59,364 nucleotides of DNA from a virus, in IMG/VR virus record IMGVR_UViG_3300042543_000383, positions 1-59,364 of that record, one strand, 5' to 3'. The position numbers and the translations under genes were made by a program. Positions within the stretch are counted from its first letter, which is position 1. Each line of letters starts with the position of its first letter. Shown here in pieces: positions 35,552 to 42,828 of the stretch. The notes under the pieces were generated by a model that was not told where the DNA came from, did no database searches, and saw nothing but the letters and a program-made list of their open reading frames with translations.

Positions 35552-36133
35552 TCACTCATCGAACCCAGCGACCCCGCGAGCCCCAAGCCAGCGCTTGGCC
35601 TCCTTGGACGGGATGCTGTTGTTCGGCAGTGCTGCGATCTCCCCAGCGCGAATCAACTCCCGGACCCTCTCTGGGTGGACGCCCGCTAGGGCAGCAAGCT
35701 CTTTCACTCGGACAGCTTGGCCGAGCATCACCGTCTGCCGCGCATTGGCTGCCAGCATGACGACGCCAATCTCGTCCGTTGCGTCCACCTCGTCAGGCAG
35801 GTCGAAGGCGCCACCTCCAAACGTCCCGCGGTCCCCAGCGCAGGAATAGAGCGCGGACATGACTTCGATGAGCGCGTCTTGGCAGCAGCCGTCATCTGGC
35901 CAGTCAGTTGCGGATCGCCCGCGCTGGGCGTAGCCCGTCAGCAGTTGGACAGTGAAGCGAAGCGTTGATGGTGCGGGCATGCCATCGCCAGGGCCCTGGC
36001 CGTCTCCGATGACGGTCGCCCCGATGTCCATTGCGCGAGTCGCGATGAATTCAAAAACCTTGTCGTGGACCTCCTTTGCAAGCTTCTTCCCGTCGATGTC
36101 CGCGAGCCTTGGTTGCGTGGGCTTGGGTGCCAT
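35552..36133 (-). CDS. Protein with C-terminal excisionase/MerR-like HTH
   Basis: A 193-residue protein. Residues about 140-190 (VRVKELAALAGVHPERVRELIRAGEIAALP) have the winged-HTH pattern of MerR and excisionase-type DNA-binding domains. The first 130 residues are acidic with no known fold and contain CCQDALIEVMSALYSC. It could be a regulator of late genes. The start lies 121 bases from the next - strand gene. Confidence 0.6.
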   Translation of the reverse strand: MAPKPTQPRLADIDGKKLAKEVHDKVFEFIATRAMDIGATVIGDGQGPGDGMPAPSTLRFTVQLLTGYAQRGRSATDWPDDGCCQDALIEVMSALYSCAGDRGTFGGGAFDLPDEVDATDEIGVVMLAANARQTVMLGQAVRVKELAALAGVHPERVRELIRAGEIAALPNNSIPSKEAKRWLGARGVAGFDE

Positions 36134-36209
36134 GTCTCTCGTCTCCGTGTATGGTTGTGATGCCCAACGCGCGCAGCGTGCATCTGCTCCGCTTCGCGCA
36201 TTGAGCCAT

Positions 36210-36240
36210 GGCCCCGGGGAAGTAGTGCTCCCGCGGGGCC
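36210..36240 (+). terminator. Terminator-like hairpin
   Basis: The stem GGCCCCG/CGGGGCC has an inner GGGA/TCCC pairing and is followed on the + strand by GCTTTTGTTC. No + strand gene lies just upstream, so it may act as a back-stop for read-through past 35499 or protect the - strand transcripts. Confidence 0.45.
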
Positions 36241-36253
36241 GCTTTTGTTCTGA

Positions 36254-36529
36254 CTACGCCGCCGCAGTCGACTCGATGGTCTGTCGGAGGGTAGCGCTGT
36301 AGCCGTCGAACAGAACGTCTCCGCTCGCGACCATGGTAGCCAAGTAGTCCACGCCATCCGCGACACTGTCGGCGCGGTATGCATCGACAATGCGGGCTGC
36401 AATCAGCCGCGCGTCACCCGTCGCAACGAGCACGTCGTCGTGGTTGACGTGACACGAAACGGCATCGGGGTGTTCTGCGCGGAGAGCTTCGGCAGCGGTG
36501 CCGTAGGCCAGTTCTGTTTTGCGGCTCAT
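36254..36529 (-). CDS. Small hypothetical protein
   Basis: A 91-residue product, mostly helical, with VSCHVNHDDVLVATGDARLIAARIV in the middle. The start is in the conserved stop-start junction GAGGTGTCCCAATGAGC shared with its neighbours. It is the last of four small coupled genes. No family is recognised. Confidence 0.55.
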   Translation of the reverse strand: MSRKTELAYGTAAEALRAEHPDAVSCHVNHDDVLVATGDARLIAARIVDAYRADSVADGVDYLATMVASGDVLFDGYSATLRQTIESTAAA

Positions 36530-36753
36530 TGGGACACCTCGGTGAGCAGGCCGACAATCTTCCCGGCTTGGATCTCCACCGCGACAACGGTGCCGTCGAT
36601 TGCGTCCAGCGAATCACGCACAAGCTCCGCGAGGTCTGCCTCCTGATCGCGTCGAGTGGCCGCGTCCACGGTGCCAGCCCAGGCCACTGGCCGGGAGAGG
36701 GTTCGGATCGTGTCGAGGGTGTACGTGCCCGTAACGCTGGTTCGGAGGCTCAT
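36526..36753 (-). CDS. Small hypothetical protein ending EVSQ
   Basis: The 75-residue product overlaps its downstream neighbour by 4 bases and ends in EVSQ, encoded by the same bases that form the next ribosome site. The central part (RRDQEADLAELVRDSLDAID) is helical and acidic. Unknown function. Confidence 0.55.
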   Translation of the reverse strand: MSLRTSVTGTYTLDTIRTLSRPVAWAGTVDAATRRDQEADLAELVRDSLDAIDGTVVAVEIQAGKIVGLLTEVSQ

Positions 36754-36941
36754 TGGGACACCTCGCTGATCACCACAACGCCGGGGAACTTGGCGGCTAG
36801 GCTATCCAGTTCCTTCGACCATCCGCCGCGCGCCTCAAGCTCCCTCACCCAGACGTCAATATCTGCCTGTTGAACGCCGCTCGTGTCTGATGCGAGCTGT
36901 TCGATTTTGGCGAGAATGTCCACGCTATTCAGGCGGCTCAT
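36750..36941 (-). CDS. Small hypothetical protein ending EVSQ
   Basis: A 63-residue, mostly helical acidic protein (IDVWVRELEARGGWSKELDSL). It has the same junction at both ends as its neighbours. Unknown function. Confidence 0.55.
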   Translation of the reverse strand: MSRLNSVDILAKIEQLASDTSGVQQADIDVWVRELEARGGWSKELDSLAAKFPGVVVISEVSQ

Positions 36942-37210
36942 CGGGACACCTCATTCGAGATAGTGACAGCCCAGGCTCCCTTGCCCATGGCGTCGCCACC
37001 GACCGCGATCACCTCGTCGCCGTTGCGCAACACCGTCACCTCGTCCGTGTTGCGACGAGCAAACACCAGGCCGTACCCGTCAGCACGGAGCGAGGCTACC
37101 GCCTCGTCCACGTCCTCTTCGGTCGGGTCCCATCCGCGGCCGGCGTTGTTGCCCTGATCGTACAGGCGGGAGGCTTCAGTCATCGTGAGGTTCTTGATGT
37201 CGATAGTCAT
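36938..37210 (-). CDS. Small hypothetical protein, first of a four-gene set
   Basis: ATG 37210 is chosen because of the AAGGAGCAGAACG ribosome site; the frame is open further upstream but runs into the regulatory region. The 90-residue product has a beta-rich C-terminus (VTVLRNGDEVIAVGGDAMGKGAWAVTIS-type) and ends EVSR in the shared junction. It is likely transcribed from the 37.2-37.35 kb region. Confidence 0.6.
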   Translation of the reverse strand: MTIDIKNLTMTEASRLYDQGNNAGRGWDPTEEDVDEAVASLRADGYGLVFARRNTDEVTVLRNGDEVIAVGGDAMGKGAWAVTISNEVSR

Positions 37211-37302
37211 CGTTCTGCTCCTTGTTTTTGCCGCGCCGGGTAGTGCACCGTCGCGACACCTGGAATGTGCACTGGGATACGGCATTGGTCAATACAGTAT
37301 CA

Positions 37303-37333
37303 TGTCGATAGTTTGTAAGTCCGCGTATCGACA
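37303..37333. promoter_or_regulatory. Inverted-repeat operator in a divergent intergenic region
   Basis: Perfect 8-base arms TGTCGATA (37303-37310) and TATCGACA (37326-37333) are separated by 15 bases, in the only A/T-rich stretch nearby. It lies between the - strand gene starting at 37210 and the + strand gene at 37384. A third copy of TGTCGATAG occurs at 37198-37206 just inside the - strand gene. The layout suggests a repressor or activator site controlling both directions. Confidence 0.6.
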
Positions 37334-37383
37334 AGGGAACTATTTTCACTTGGGCCCGGCGGAAGGGCTGGTATCTCTCGGGG

Positions 37384-37785
37384 ATGCGCACTTCTCCCTT
37401 CGAATCTGCCGTCCAGTCCCTCGCTGCCGAGTTCGCCCGCGCCGTTGTCCGCGCCCTTGGGTCTATGACCCTGGACGAGATTGCCGCCGTCAGGGCGAGC
37501 GCTGGCGGGTCTCCCGTCGCGCTTGCTGCGCCCGCTGCCAAGGCGCCCAGCAAGCCCGCCAAACGCGCGCCAGGGCGTCGCAGCGCTGAGGACCTGGACG
37601 CTGCGGTCAAGGCGATTGTGGGGGCGCTACGGGGCGCCAAGGGCGGGCTCAGCAGTGAGCAGATTCAGAAGGCGCTTGGGATGACGGCGAAAGAGACGCC
37701 GCGGCCCATCGCCAAGGCCCTCGCGGCCAAGGCGATCCGCAAGCGCGGGAGCAAACGGGCTACTCGGTACTACGCTGTCGGGTGA
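37384..37785 (+). CDS. Basic DNA-binding protein with winged-helix-like C-terminus
   Basis: The 133-residue product is the only + strand gene between 35.4 and 57.7 kb. Residues 45-65 form an Ala/Lys/Pro/Arg linker like those of histone H1-type bacterial proteins. Residues about 66-133 (DAAVKAIVGALRGAKGGLSSEQIQKALG, then RKRGSKRATRYY) read as a winged helix. It probably binds DNA, possibly the palindrome just upstream of its own start. Confidence 0.65.
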   Translation: MRTSPFESAVQSLAAEFARAVVRALGSMTLDEIAAVRASAGGSPVALAAPAAKAPSKPAKRAPGRRSAEDLDAAVKAIVGALRGAKGGLSSEQIQKALGMTAKETPRPIAKALAAKAIRKRGSKRATRYYAVG

Positions 37786-38124
37786 CTATCTTGCCCGCCG
37801 CACCCACTGGGAGATCAGTTGCCCCACGCCGATGCCCATGTTCGCCGCAATGGCCTTGAGGCTCTCCGCGTCTTCGGGTGGCAGTCGAACATAGACAGCG
37901 ACCGTCGTCCGGTTTGCGTCAGCGCCAGATGGGCCGCTAGGTGAGGGCCGCTTGATGCCGTTTGCCTTGAGCCATTCCCAGAGAGAACTCGACGCCGGTG
38001 CTGTCGCGCGGAGCTGTTGCAAGCTGCACGTTGCCCATGCGTCGTCTGAGCCTTTGCGTCTGCGAGAAACGCCGACCGCGTCCACCTGGTACTCGTACAC
38101 GCCGAACTCGAAACGCTCACCCAT
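37786..38124 (-). CDS. Ribbon-helix-helix-type protein
   Basis: ATG 38124 is preceded by GAGGTC. The 112-residue product ends with RTTVAVYVRLPPEDAESLKAIAANMGIGVGQLISQWV, which fits an Arc/MetJ/CopG-type ribbon-helix-helix. The N-terminal part is Ser/Arg-rich with YEYQVDAVGVSRRRKG. It ends one base from the convergent + strand gene. It is a candidate for an autoregulated repressor. Confidence 0.6.
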   Translation of the reverse strand: MGERFEFGVYEYQVDAVGVSRRRKGSDDAWATCSLQQLRATAPASSSLWEWLKANGIKRPSPSGPSGADANRTTVAVYVRLPPEDAESLKAIAANMGIGVGQLISQWVRRAR

Positions 38125-38178
38125 GATTGACCTCTCGGTTGTAAGTCGGCAGCATAGCCGATGGTGGGTCCTATCCAC

Positions 38179-38574
38179 TCACCCACGGGCTCGGCCATTG
38201 CAGTGGCGCGAGCCCACTACTACCTGCGCGTCGATGTCCCAGAGACCAAGCCTGCCGAGTACCGGCACCTCGGCCACGCGCTTCACCAACTTGACGTGCC
38301 ACGCGTAGAGTCCAGGAGACCAGACAATGCCAGCGGCTTGCGCGTGCGACGGCAGGAACTCCGTGCAGTCGGTCACATCGACGATGCACATAGTCACACC
38401 GTCACTGCGCAAGCCCACAACGTCGATGGTCGGGACGTTGCGAGTGTCGGGCCTTGCCGATGAGCAGATCATCAACGGCCCGCGGTAGTGGATGCGGCGA
38501 CTACGAACCTCGATGGTCTTCTTGCCGTCTCGGATGAGCGATGCCCACGGGTTCTTGACGGAGAGCGCCTTCAT
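38179..38574 (-). CDS. ASCH-domain protein
   Basis: The 131-residue product starts MKALSVKNPWASLIRDGKKT, followed by IEVRSRRIHYRGPLMICSSA. These are the hallmark segments of the ASCH (ASC-1 homology) RNA-binding beta-barrel: a hydrophobic start, GKKTIEVRS and RGPLxIxxSA. Phage ASCH proteins are thought to bind RNA or nucleotide modifications. It is coupled to the upstream gene by a 4-base overlap. Confidence 0.75.
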   Translation of the reverse strand: MKALSVKNPWASLIRDGKKTIEVRSRRIHYRGPLMICSSARPDTRNVPTIDVVGLRSDGVTMCIVDVTDCTEFLPSHAQAAGIVWSPGLYAWHVKLVKRVAEVPVLGRLGLWDIDAQVVVGSRHCNGRARG

Positions 38575-38900
38575 CGCAGCACCAGCTCTGCCCAGTTGTA
38601 GGTGCGCCCGGTGGCGAAGCGGTCGTAGCCACCGCAAGGTCCGCCGATGATGCCAGTGTACCGATGCATCTCCTGAGTACGGCGAACCGGAGTCATGCGA
38701 GCAATCCAGGACCAACGCTCGACGACGTTGCCGGGCTCGCGATGCGCCACGAAGTCGGTGCCGCGCCACACCTCGCTCGCGACCTTGGCGCCATCATGAA
38801 GTCGAAGCGCTCCGCGACTGCGACGCACCCAGCGATGAGCGACCAGTACGTCCCTTGCGCCGGTGCGCGCGAGTTCGTAGCGCCTGTAGTTGCCGGTCAT
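38571..38900 (-). CDS. Small basic hypothetical protein
   Basis: The 109-residue product starts at 38900 in ATGA overlap with the upstream gene. It is Arg-rich, with TPVRRTQEMHRYTGIIGGPCGGYDRF near the C-terminus. No recognised family. The tight coupling on both sides supports a real gene. Confidence 0.5.
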   Translation of the reverse strand: MTGNYRRYELARTGARDVLVAHRWVRRSRGALRLHDGAKVASEVWRGTDFVAHREPGNVVERWSWIARMTPVRRTQEMHRYTGIIGGPCGGYDRFATGRTYNWAELVLR

Positions 38901-39220
38901 GACGCCACCGCCTTCATGCGCTTGCGGTCGCCGGACTTGCGGGACGCTTCCGACAGCGCAGCCGCCATCCGCGAGGCGATGAGCCAGGCCCCGTCCCATG
39001 AGTCGAACAACTTCACCCGCACGATGTGGGTCCCGTGGCAGAACAGTTCGATGATGCGTCCCTCGTTGTTGCCGTTCTTGACGCGGACGTCGATGACGCC
39101 GTCAGCGAAGCCGGACTTGCGGATGGCCGTCACGATGTCGGGACGTTGGACGCTGACCCACTCGACGCTCAGGTTGTTGATTTGCGCCCAGCGTTCGAGG
39201 ATGCGGTTGTTGATGCACAT
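38897..39220 (-). CDS. Hypothetical protein with a leader like that of the DUF932-like gene
   Basis: A 107-residue protein with beta strands (GVIDVRVKNGNNEGRIIELFCHG). Upstream lies CTGGATAGGAG, the same ribosome-site sequence found before the start at 40752. Function unknown. Confidence 0.55.
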   Translation of the reverse strand: MCINNRILERWAQINNLSVEWVSVQRPDIVTAIRKSGFADGVIDVRVKNGNNEGRIIELFCHGTHIVRVKLFDSWDGAWLIASRMAAALSEASRKSGDRKRMKAVAS

Positions 39221-39258
39221 GAGAGACTCCTATCCAGAAAGGTTGAGGGGGAAAGGAA

Positions 39259-39284
39259 GGGCGCTGCGTTGCAGCGCAGCGCCC
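39259..39284 (-). terminator. Terminator after the DUF932-like gene
   Basis: A perfect 10-bp stem (GGGCGCTGCG with CGCAGCGCCC) has a 6-base loop. On the - strand it is followed by TTCCTTTCCCCC. It lies between the stop at 39301 and the next gene start at 39220, so it may partly separate the two transcripts. Confidence 0.65.
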
Positions 39285-39300
39285 TACCGGGTGACAGAAC

Positions 39301-40752
39301 TCAGCGCGCTTCGACGTAGCGGAGCGGCTTGACGTTGTTGACCATCCAGGCCCCGACTGCGCGCTCTGCGTCGCGACGTTGCTCGGTGCCCTGGGTCTGG
39401 ATGTACTTGGTCCAGCCCTGGGCGAAGTCGGCGCGGGACAAGTAGGACTCCTCGCGGCGCTCGTTGAAGAACGCGGTGGTCAGTCCCTCGATGTGGTGGT
39501 CGGTGCGGCCGGGGAGCACCGCCGAGAGTTCGCTGCTGCGGTCAGTCAGCAGCGCGCGCCAGAAGCCGGGGATGGCATCTTCGAGGGGGACACCCGAGGG
39601 CACCTCGATTGCCTGCGCGCGCTTGGTGCCCCAAGCTTTGCAGAGTACCTCGATGGCCGCAGTGGCCGCGTCGACCATGACTGCGACGTCGTCCAGAATC
39701 GCGCCGCGGTGGATGCGCGAGGCGCCGACGCCGTCAGCGACGTAGGTGGAGGCGTTGAGGCAGCGCAGGAGTTCGATGCCGCCGCCGCCGTCAAGGCGAC
39801 CGGTGCCGTTGTCCCGCGAGCGGAAGGACGCGAAGCCCTTGAACGCCTCGCCGACCGCTTGCTCTGCCACCGGGGTAGGGGTCCAGACCGAGGCGCGAAG
39901 CTCCCAGCCCGTCGTCGTGGGGTCGTACGCAGTGGCGCCGCGGGCATCGGCTGGCAGGGCGTCTACGAGACGCGCCAGCGCTTCCGGTGCGTCGGCGACA
40001 CCGTAGGAGGGGGAGACCGCTGCAAAGATGTCCTGAAGCCCCTGGGCCGTCCGCGTACGCAACTTGAATCGCAGGTCGGGGCGGCGCTTCAGTTCGCGCA
40101 CCAGCACCTCGGCAATCGTCTCCTTGTCGTGGCGGACAGCCGCCATGTCGCGCTCGTCCTCCGGCTTGGCAAGCTCCTCGCTGACGCGCTCACGGAGACC
40201 AAGCAGGAACCCAAGGCAGGGGGACTGAAGGCGTCCGCAGATGCCGCGGAGCGCGGTCTCGGTCATGCGGAGGCCGTTCATTGAAACGATGCCGTTGACG
40301 TGAACGCCGCGCGCCATGTCCGCTGCGCTCGTCTCAACGTCGACCCGCTTCTCAGCGCGAACCATCTCGATGAGTTGGTGGGCCGCATCGCGGACCAGGG
40401 TCATCGCGTCGTGCTCCGCCTTGCGAGCGTTCTGGGTATCGTAACCCTCGACCGCCATCCGGGTGCCAGTGGCGTAGAACTGCTCCGCAGCGTTGACAGC
40501 GACGCCGCCAGCGATGAGCGCCGCCTGCTGTTGCTCGATGCGCTCCTTGGCGGCAACGTCGACCGTCTGCTCCGTCCAGGTGGAGTAGACCGGAGCGGGA
40601 GAGACTGGTGCCGCGTCAACCACCGGAACGATCTGCGGGATACCGCCGCCCGCCTCGCGGACCATCGCGTCGGCGACGCTCATCGGGTCATCGGCGAGGG
40701 CAACGATCTTGGTGATGTCGTTCAGGGTGATGCTGTAGTGAGTCGCGTTCAT
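39301..40752 (-). CDS. DUF932-like phage/plasmid protein
   Basis: The 483-residue product starts at ATG 40752 after CTGGATAGGAG. The second half has the DUF932 rhythm: FKLRTRTAQGLQDIFAAVSPSYG, GWELRASVWTP, and a Gly/Asp-rich GTGRLDGGGGIELLRCLNAS. DUF932 proteins are common in phages and plasmids and have no firmly known function. The N-terminal 150 residues are Ala/Glu-rich and helical. Confidence 0.6.
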   Translation of the reverse strand: MNATHYSITLNDITKIVALADDPMSVADAMVREAGGGIPQIVPVVDAAPVSPAPVYSTWTEQTVDVAAKERIEQQQAALIAGGVAVNAAEQFYATGTRMAVEGYDTQNARKAEHDAMTLVRDAAHQLIEMVRAEKRVDVETSAADMARGVHVNGIVSMNGLRMTETALRGICGRLQSPCLGFLLGLRERVSEELAKPEDERDMAAVRHDKETIAEVLVRELKRRPDLRFKLRTRTAQGLQDIFAAVSPSYGVADAPEALARLVDALPADARGATAYDPTTTGWELRASVWTPTPVAEQAVGEAFKGFASFRSRDNGTGRLDGGGGIELLRCLNASTYVADGVGASRIHRGAILDDVAVMVDAATAAIEVLCKAWGTKRAQAIEVPSGVPLEDAIPGFWRALLTDRSSELSAVLPGRTDHHIEGLTTAFFNERREESYLSRADFAQGWTKYIQTQGTEQRRDAERAVGAWMVNNVKPLRYVEAR

Positions 40753-40817
40753 GTGGAGTCTCCTATCCAGTTGTTTGGGTTGCGCGTCGCGTTGCAGCGC
40801 GCCGCGGGTGTCGTCGT

Positions 40818-40973
40818 TCAGCGCCAGTACCCAGTGGCCTTCAGCGCGTCCTCGGCCGCGAAGTATTCGCGCCAAGCCTTGTTCTGCGAAGACTTCGAGA
40901 GGCCCGCAGCTTCGACGCGGCGGACGTTCGCTTGAGCTTTCTCGAACCGGCTCTTGATGTCGTCGTTGCTCAT
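40818..40973 (-). CDS. Small protein from a leaderless transcript
   Basis: A 51-residue, charged helical protein (SRFEKAQANVRRVEAAGLSKSS). The ATG lies 7 bases after a -10 box and has no ribosome site, so its mRNA is probably leaderless. It is the first gene after the terminator that ends the CRISPR-type operon. Confidence 0.55.
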   Translation of the reverse strand: MSNDDIKSRFEKAQANVRRVEAAGLSKSSQNKAWREYFAAEDALKATGYWR

Positions 40974-40979
40974 GAGATT

Positions 40980-41008
40980 ACTATACGCGCGCGGATTGCC
41001 GCGCGCAA
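40980..41008 (-). promoter_or_regulatory. Promoter with a palindrome filling its spacer
   Basis: On the - strand, TTGCGC (-35) and TATAGT (-10) are separated by exactly 17 bases. A perfect palindrome, GCGCGCGG-CAAT-CCGCGCGC (40987-41006), covers the spacer and overlaps the -35 box, which is an ideal site for a repressor. The predicted start point coincides with the ATG at 40973. Confidence 0.7.
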
Positions 41009-41022
41009 GTGGATAACGCAAA

Positions 41023-41044
41023 AAAAGACCAGTGACGGTCTTTT
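41023..41044. terminator. Bidirectional terminator closing the type IV operon
   Basis: The stem AAAAGACC/GGTCTTTT has a 6-base loop and is followed on the - strand by further Ts (seven in all), with T-rich flanks on the + strand too. It lies 38 bases after the stop of the SLOG gene and marks the end of the long - strand operon. Confidence 0.8.
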
Positions 41045-41081
41045 CTGCGGGAAACGAGTAGTTACTGACTTCCTATCTACA

Positions 41082-41453
41082 TCATGTGCCCGATGCCTCG
41101 CCCCATTCAGTGACCACCCCAACCTTGACACCGGCCGCTCTGGCCTTGCTGACCATGTCCGCAGTCCCGACCCCGCCAGGAAACGCGACTACGATGTCTG
41201 GCTTCTCTCGCTCCAGCATCAGCGCGTTGCGGATGGGTCCTGCTGCCCGACCGTGCGTCTTCCAGTCGGCAGGGTAGGCGACGCACTGGTGTCCGTTCTC
41301 CCGCGCCCAGCGGGCAGCCAGCGCGTCAGCGCCAGTGGCTCCGCCGTGGACGATGCGGAGGTCACCGACGAAGGCGTGGAGCATGTTCAGCGTGTCTCTG
41401 ACGCGGTACCAGTCTGAGTAGTCGCGTCCGCCGCAAACGAGGATGGTGGTCAC
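41082..41453 (-). CDS. SLOG-fold nucleotide-binding protein (YspA/DUF2493-like)
   Basis: The 123-residue product begins with TILVCGGRDYSDWYRV, followed by IVHGGATGADALAARWA and VVAFPGGVGTADMV. These are the standard motifs of YspA/DUF2493 SLOG proteins, a Rossmann-like fold that binds nucleotides. It overlaps the CysH-like gene by 4 bases and is the last gene of the operon. SLOG proteins occur in several defence and nucleotide-signalling systems. Its link with type IV-B here is from context. Confidence 0.8.
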   Translation of the reverse strand: MTTILVCGGRDYSDWYRVRDTLNMLHAFVGDLRIVHGGATGADALAARWARENGHQCVAYPADWKTHGRAAGPIRNALMLEREKPDIVVAFPGGVGTADMVSKARAAGVKVGVVTEWGEASGT

Positions 41454-42199
41454 CGGTTCACGTCCCGTTCCCGCGCTGCAAGCGCGTCAGTCAACTCGTC
41501 CGAATAATACGCGCGCTCCCACGCGCGTCGCCCATGCCCGGTCCCTCGGTCCCCTCCCAGCGACCCAACGCGGATGTAGTTCCGGTCGTACATGCCGCCT
41601 TGGGTGCATGCGTACGCGGGATGCAACGGCAGCCCATGGGCATGAATGAACGGGAACACGTGAAGCGCCACCTTCCAGTGCCCGATTGGGGCGCAGGTGT
41701 TCTCCGTGGTGAGTCCGTAGTGCGCCGTTCGAAGGCGCCTGACCGCAGACTCTTGGGCGCGCACACCCGAGATGTGGCGCTTCCCGAACATGCGCTCGGC
41801 TTGCGCGAAACCCTCGGATGACGTGAGCCCCTTCTTCGCGGTACGAGCCTCGACCTCGTGATAGTTGGCGGTCGGATGCATCGCGAGAAATGCGTCCCGA
41901 ACCAAGACGCAATCTGGGTTCTCACGATCATCGACGCGCACCCAGACGAGAGGAACATGGATCCCGTGGGTCAACGCGATGTGCGCCGTCACCACGGAGT
42001 CCTTGCCCCAACTCACCCCGAGGTAACCGCGCCTGCCATCAGGGCCGGCATCAAGGAACGTTCGCATCTCGTGAGCTGCCTTGCGAGCAAGCACATCAAG
42101 AGTCGGCCGCATCCTCTTTGCCTCAAGCGCATCGGTGCGCTCATAGATGGCCCACTGCTCCAAATCGCGTGGCGTATGGCGCGGACTGGCTATCAGCAC
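41450..42199 (-). CDS. CysH-like (PAPS reductase family) protein of a type IV-B-like locus
   Basis: The 249-residue product carries the PP-loop SWGKDS at residues 63-68, the PAPS-reductase/ATP-pyrophosphatase signature. GVRAQESAVRRLR, near residue 145, matches the GxRxxES..R motif of the family. The C-terminal ECGLH of true PAPS reductases is absent, so sulfonucleotide reduction is unlikely. A cysH-like gene beside csf genes is the known hallmark of type IV-B CRISPR-Cas. It overlaps csf3 by 7 bases. An ATP-dependent nucleotide modification is possible, but its role is unknown in the field. Confidence 0.85.
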   Translation of the reverse strand: MLIASPRHTPRDLEQWAIYERTDALEAKRMRPTLDVLARKAAHEMRTFLDAGPDGRRGYLGVSWGKDSVVTAHIALTHGIHVPLVWVRVDDRENPDCVLVRDAFLAMHPTANYHEVEARTAKKGLTSSEGFAQAERMFGKRHISGVRAQESAVRRLRTAHYGLTTENTCAPIGHWKVALHVFPFIHAHGLPLHPAYACTQGGMYDRNYIRVGSLGGDRGTGHGRRAWERAYYSDELTDALAARERDVNR

Positions 42200-42828
42200 G
42201 CAGTGGCCTCCTCACGATGTTTCTGCCAGTACGGAGGCGCCAGAACGCGCCGTTCGATGCGATGCTCTCCCAGTCCCTCCCAGTCGAGCGGAAGCGGTCT
42301 GAGTGGCCGCCCAGCGCGAAGAACGGGGAAGCCCGGCCACGCTTCGATCGGCTCAACCACCCACCGATCCACACGGCCGAGACCGACGCCGCGCTTCTTC
42401 CCGAGGTGAGTGACGAGCGAGAGGATGTCCGTCACCGCGTCGATGTCCCCGATGGCATAGAACGTCATCAGATCGCCATGCAGGTGCAGAGTCTCGGCGG
42501 GGATGCGGAAGCCCTTGGACAGGCCGCCCTTTGGGTTGACGCTCATCTTGGTCTTCCCGAGCATCTGCGCCTCCAGCATCGGGAAGCGCTTGTTGATGAA
42601 CCGCTTCTCGTGCAGCTCGACACTGAACTGCCCCGTCGACGCGAGGTAGATGCCGCGCTCTCGCGAGATGGGGATCTGAATGTCAACGAGAGGACCGAAC
42701 CCCGGAGGGGGGAGCGCGTCGCGCACGGCAATGGCTGCCATGAGCAACGCGTCCAGTGCAATGCTCGCATGAGGAAGCATCACGGAACCGCGCAGGTGTG
42801 CGCGAGCGACGAAGGGACCCATGGTCAC
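42193..42828 (-). CDS. csf3: Csf3 (Cas5-like) subunit
   Basis: A 211-residue RAMP-type protein, the usual Csf3 size. Features include KTKMSVNPKGGLSKGFRIPAE (residues about 93-113) and the glycine-rich LGKKRGVGLGRVDRWVVEP near residue 155. The latter is a GxGxG-type loop typical of Cas5/Csf3 proteins that cap the guide 5' end. The start is GTG 42828, overlapping csf2; an ATG at 42822 is an alternative. It lies between csf2 and the CysH-like gene. Confidence 0.8.
   Translation of the reverse strand: MTMGPFVARAHLRGSVMLPHASIALDALLMAAIAVRDALPPPGFGPLVDIQIPISRERGIYLASTGQFSVELHEKRFINKRFPMLEAQMLGKTKMSVNPKGGLSKGFRIPAETLHLHGDLMTFYAIGDIDAVTDILSLVTHLGKKRGVGLGRVDRWVVEPIEAWPGFPVLRAGRPLRPLPLDWEGLGEHRIERRVLAPPYWQKHREEATAC

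Noticed and set aside
36523-36952. Three near-identical 18-base repeats as a mini CRISPR array
   Set aside because: Spacing is 224 and 188 bases, the intervals are coding genes, and the repeats coincide exactly with stop-start junctions.
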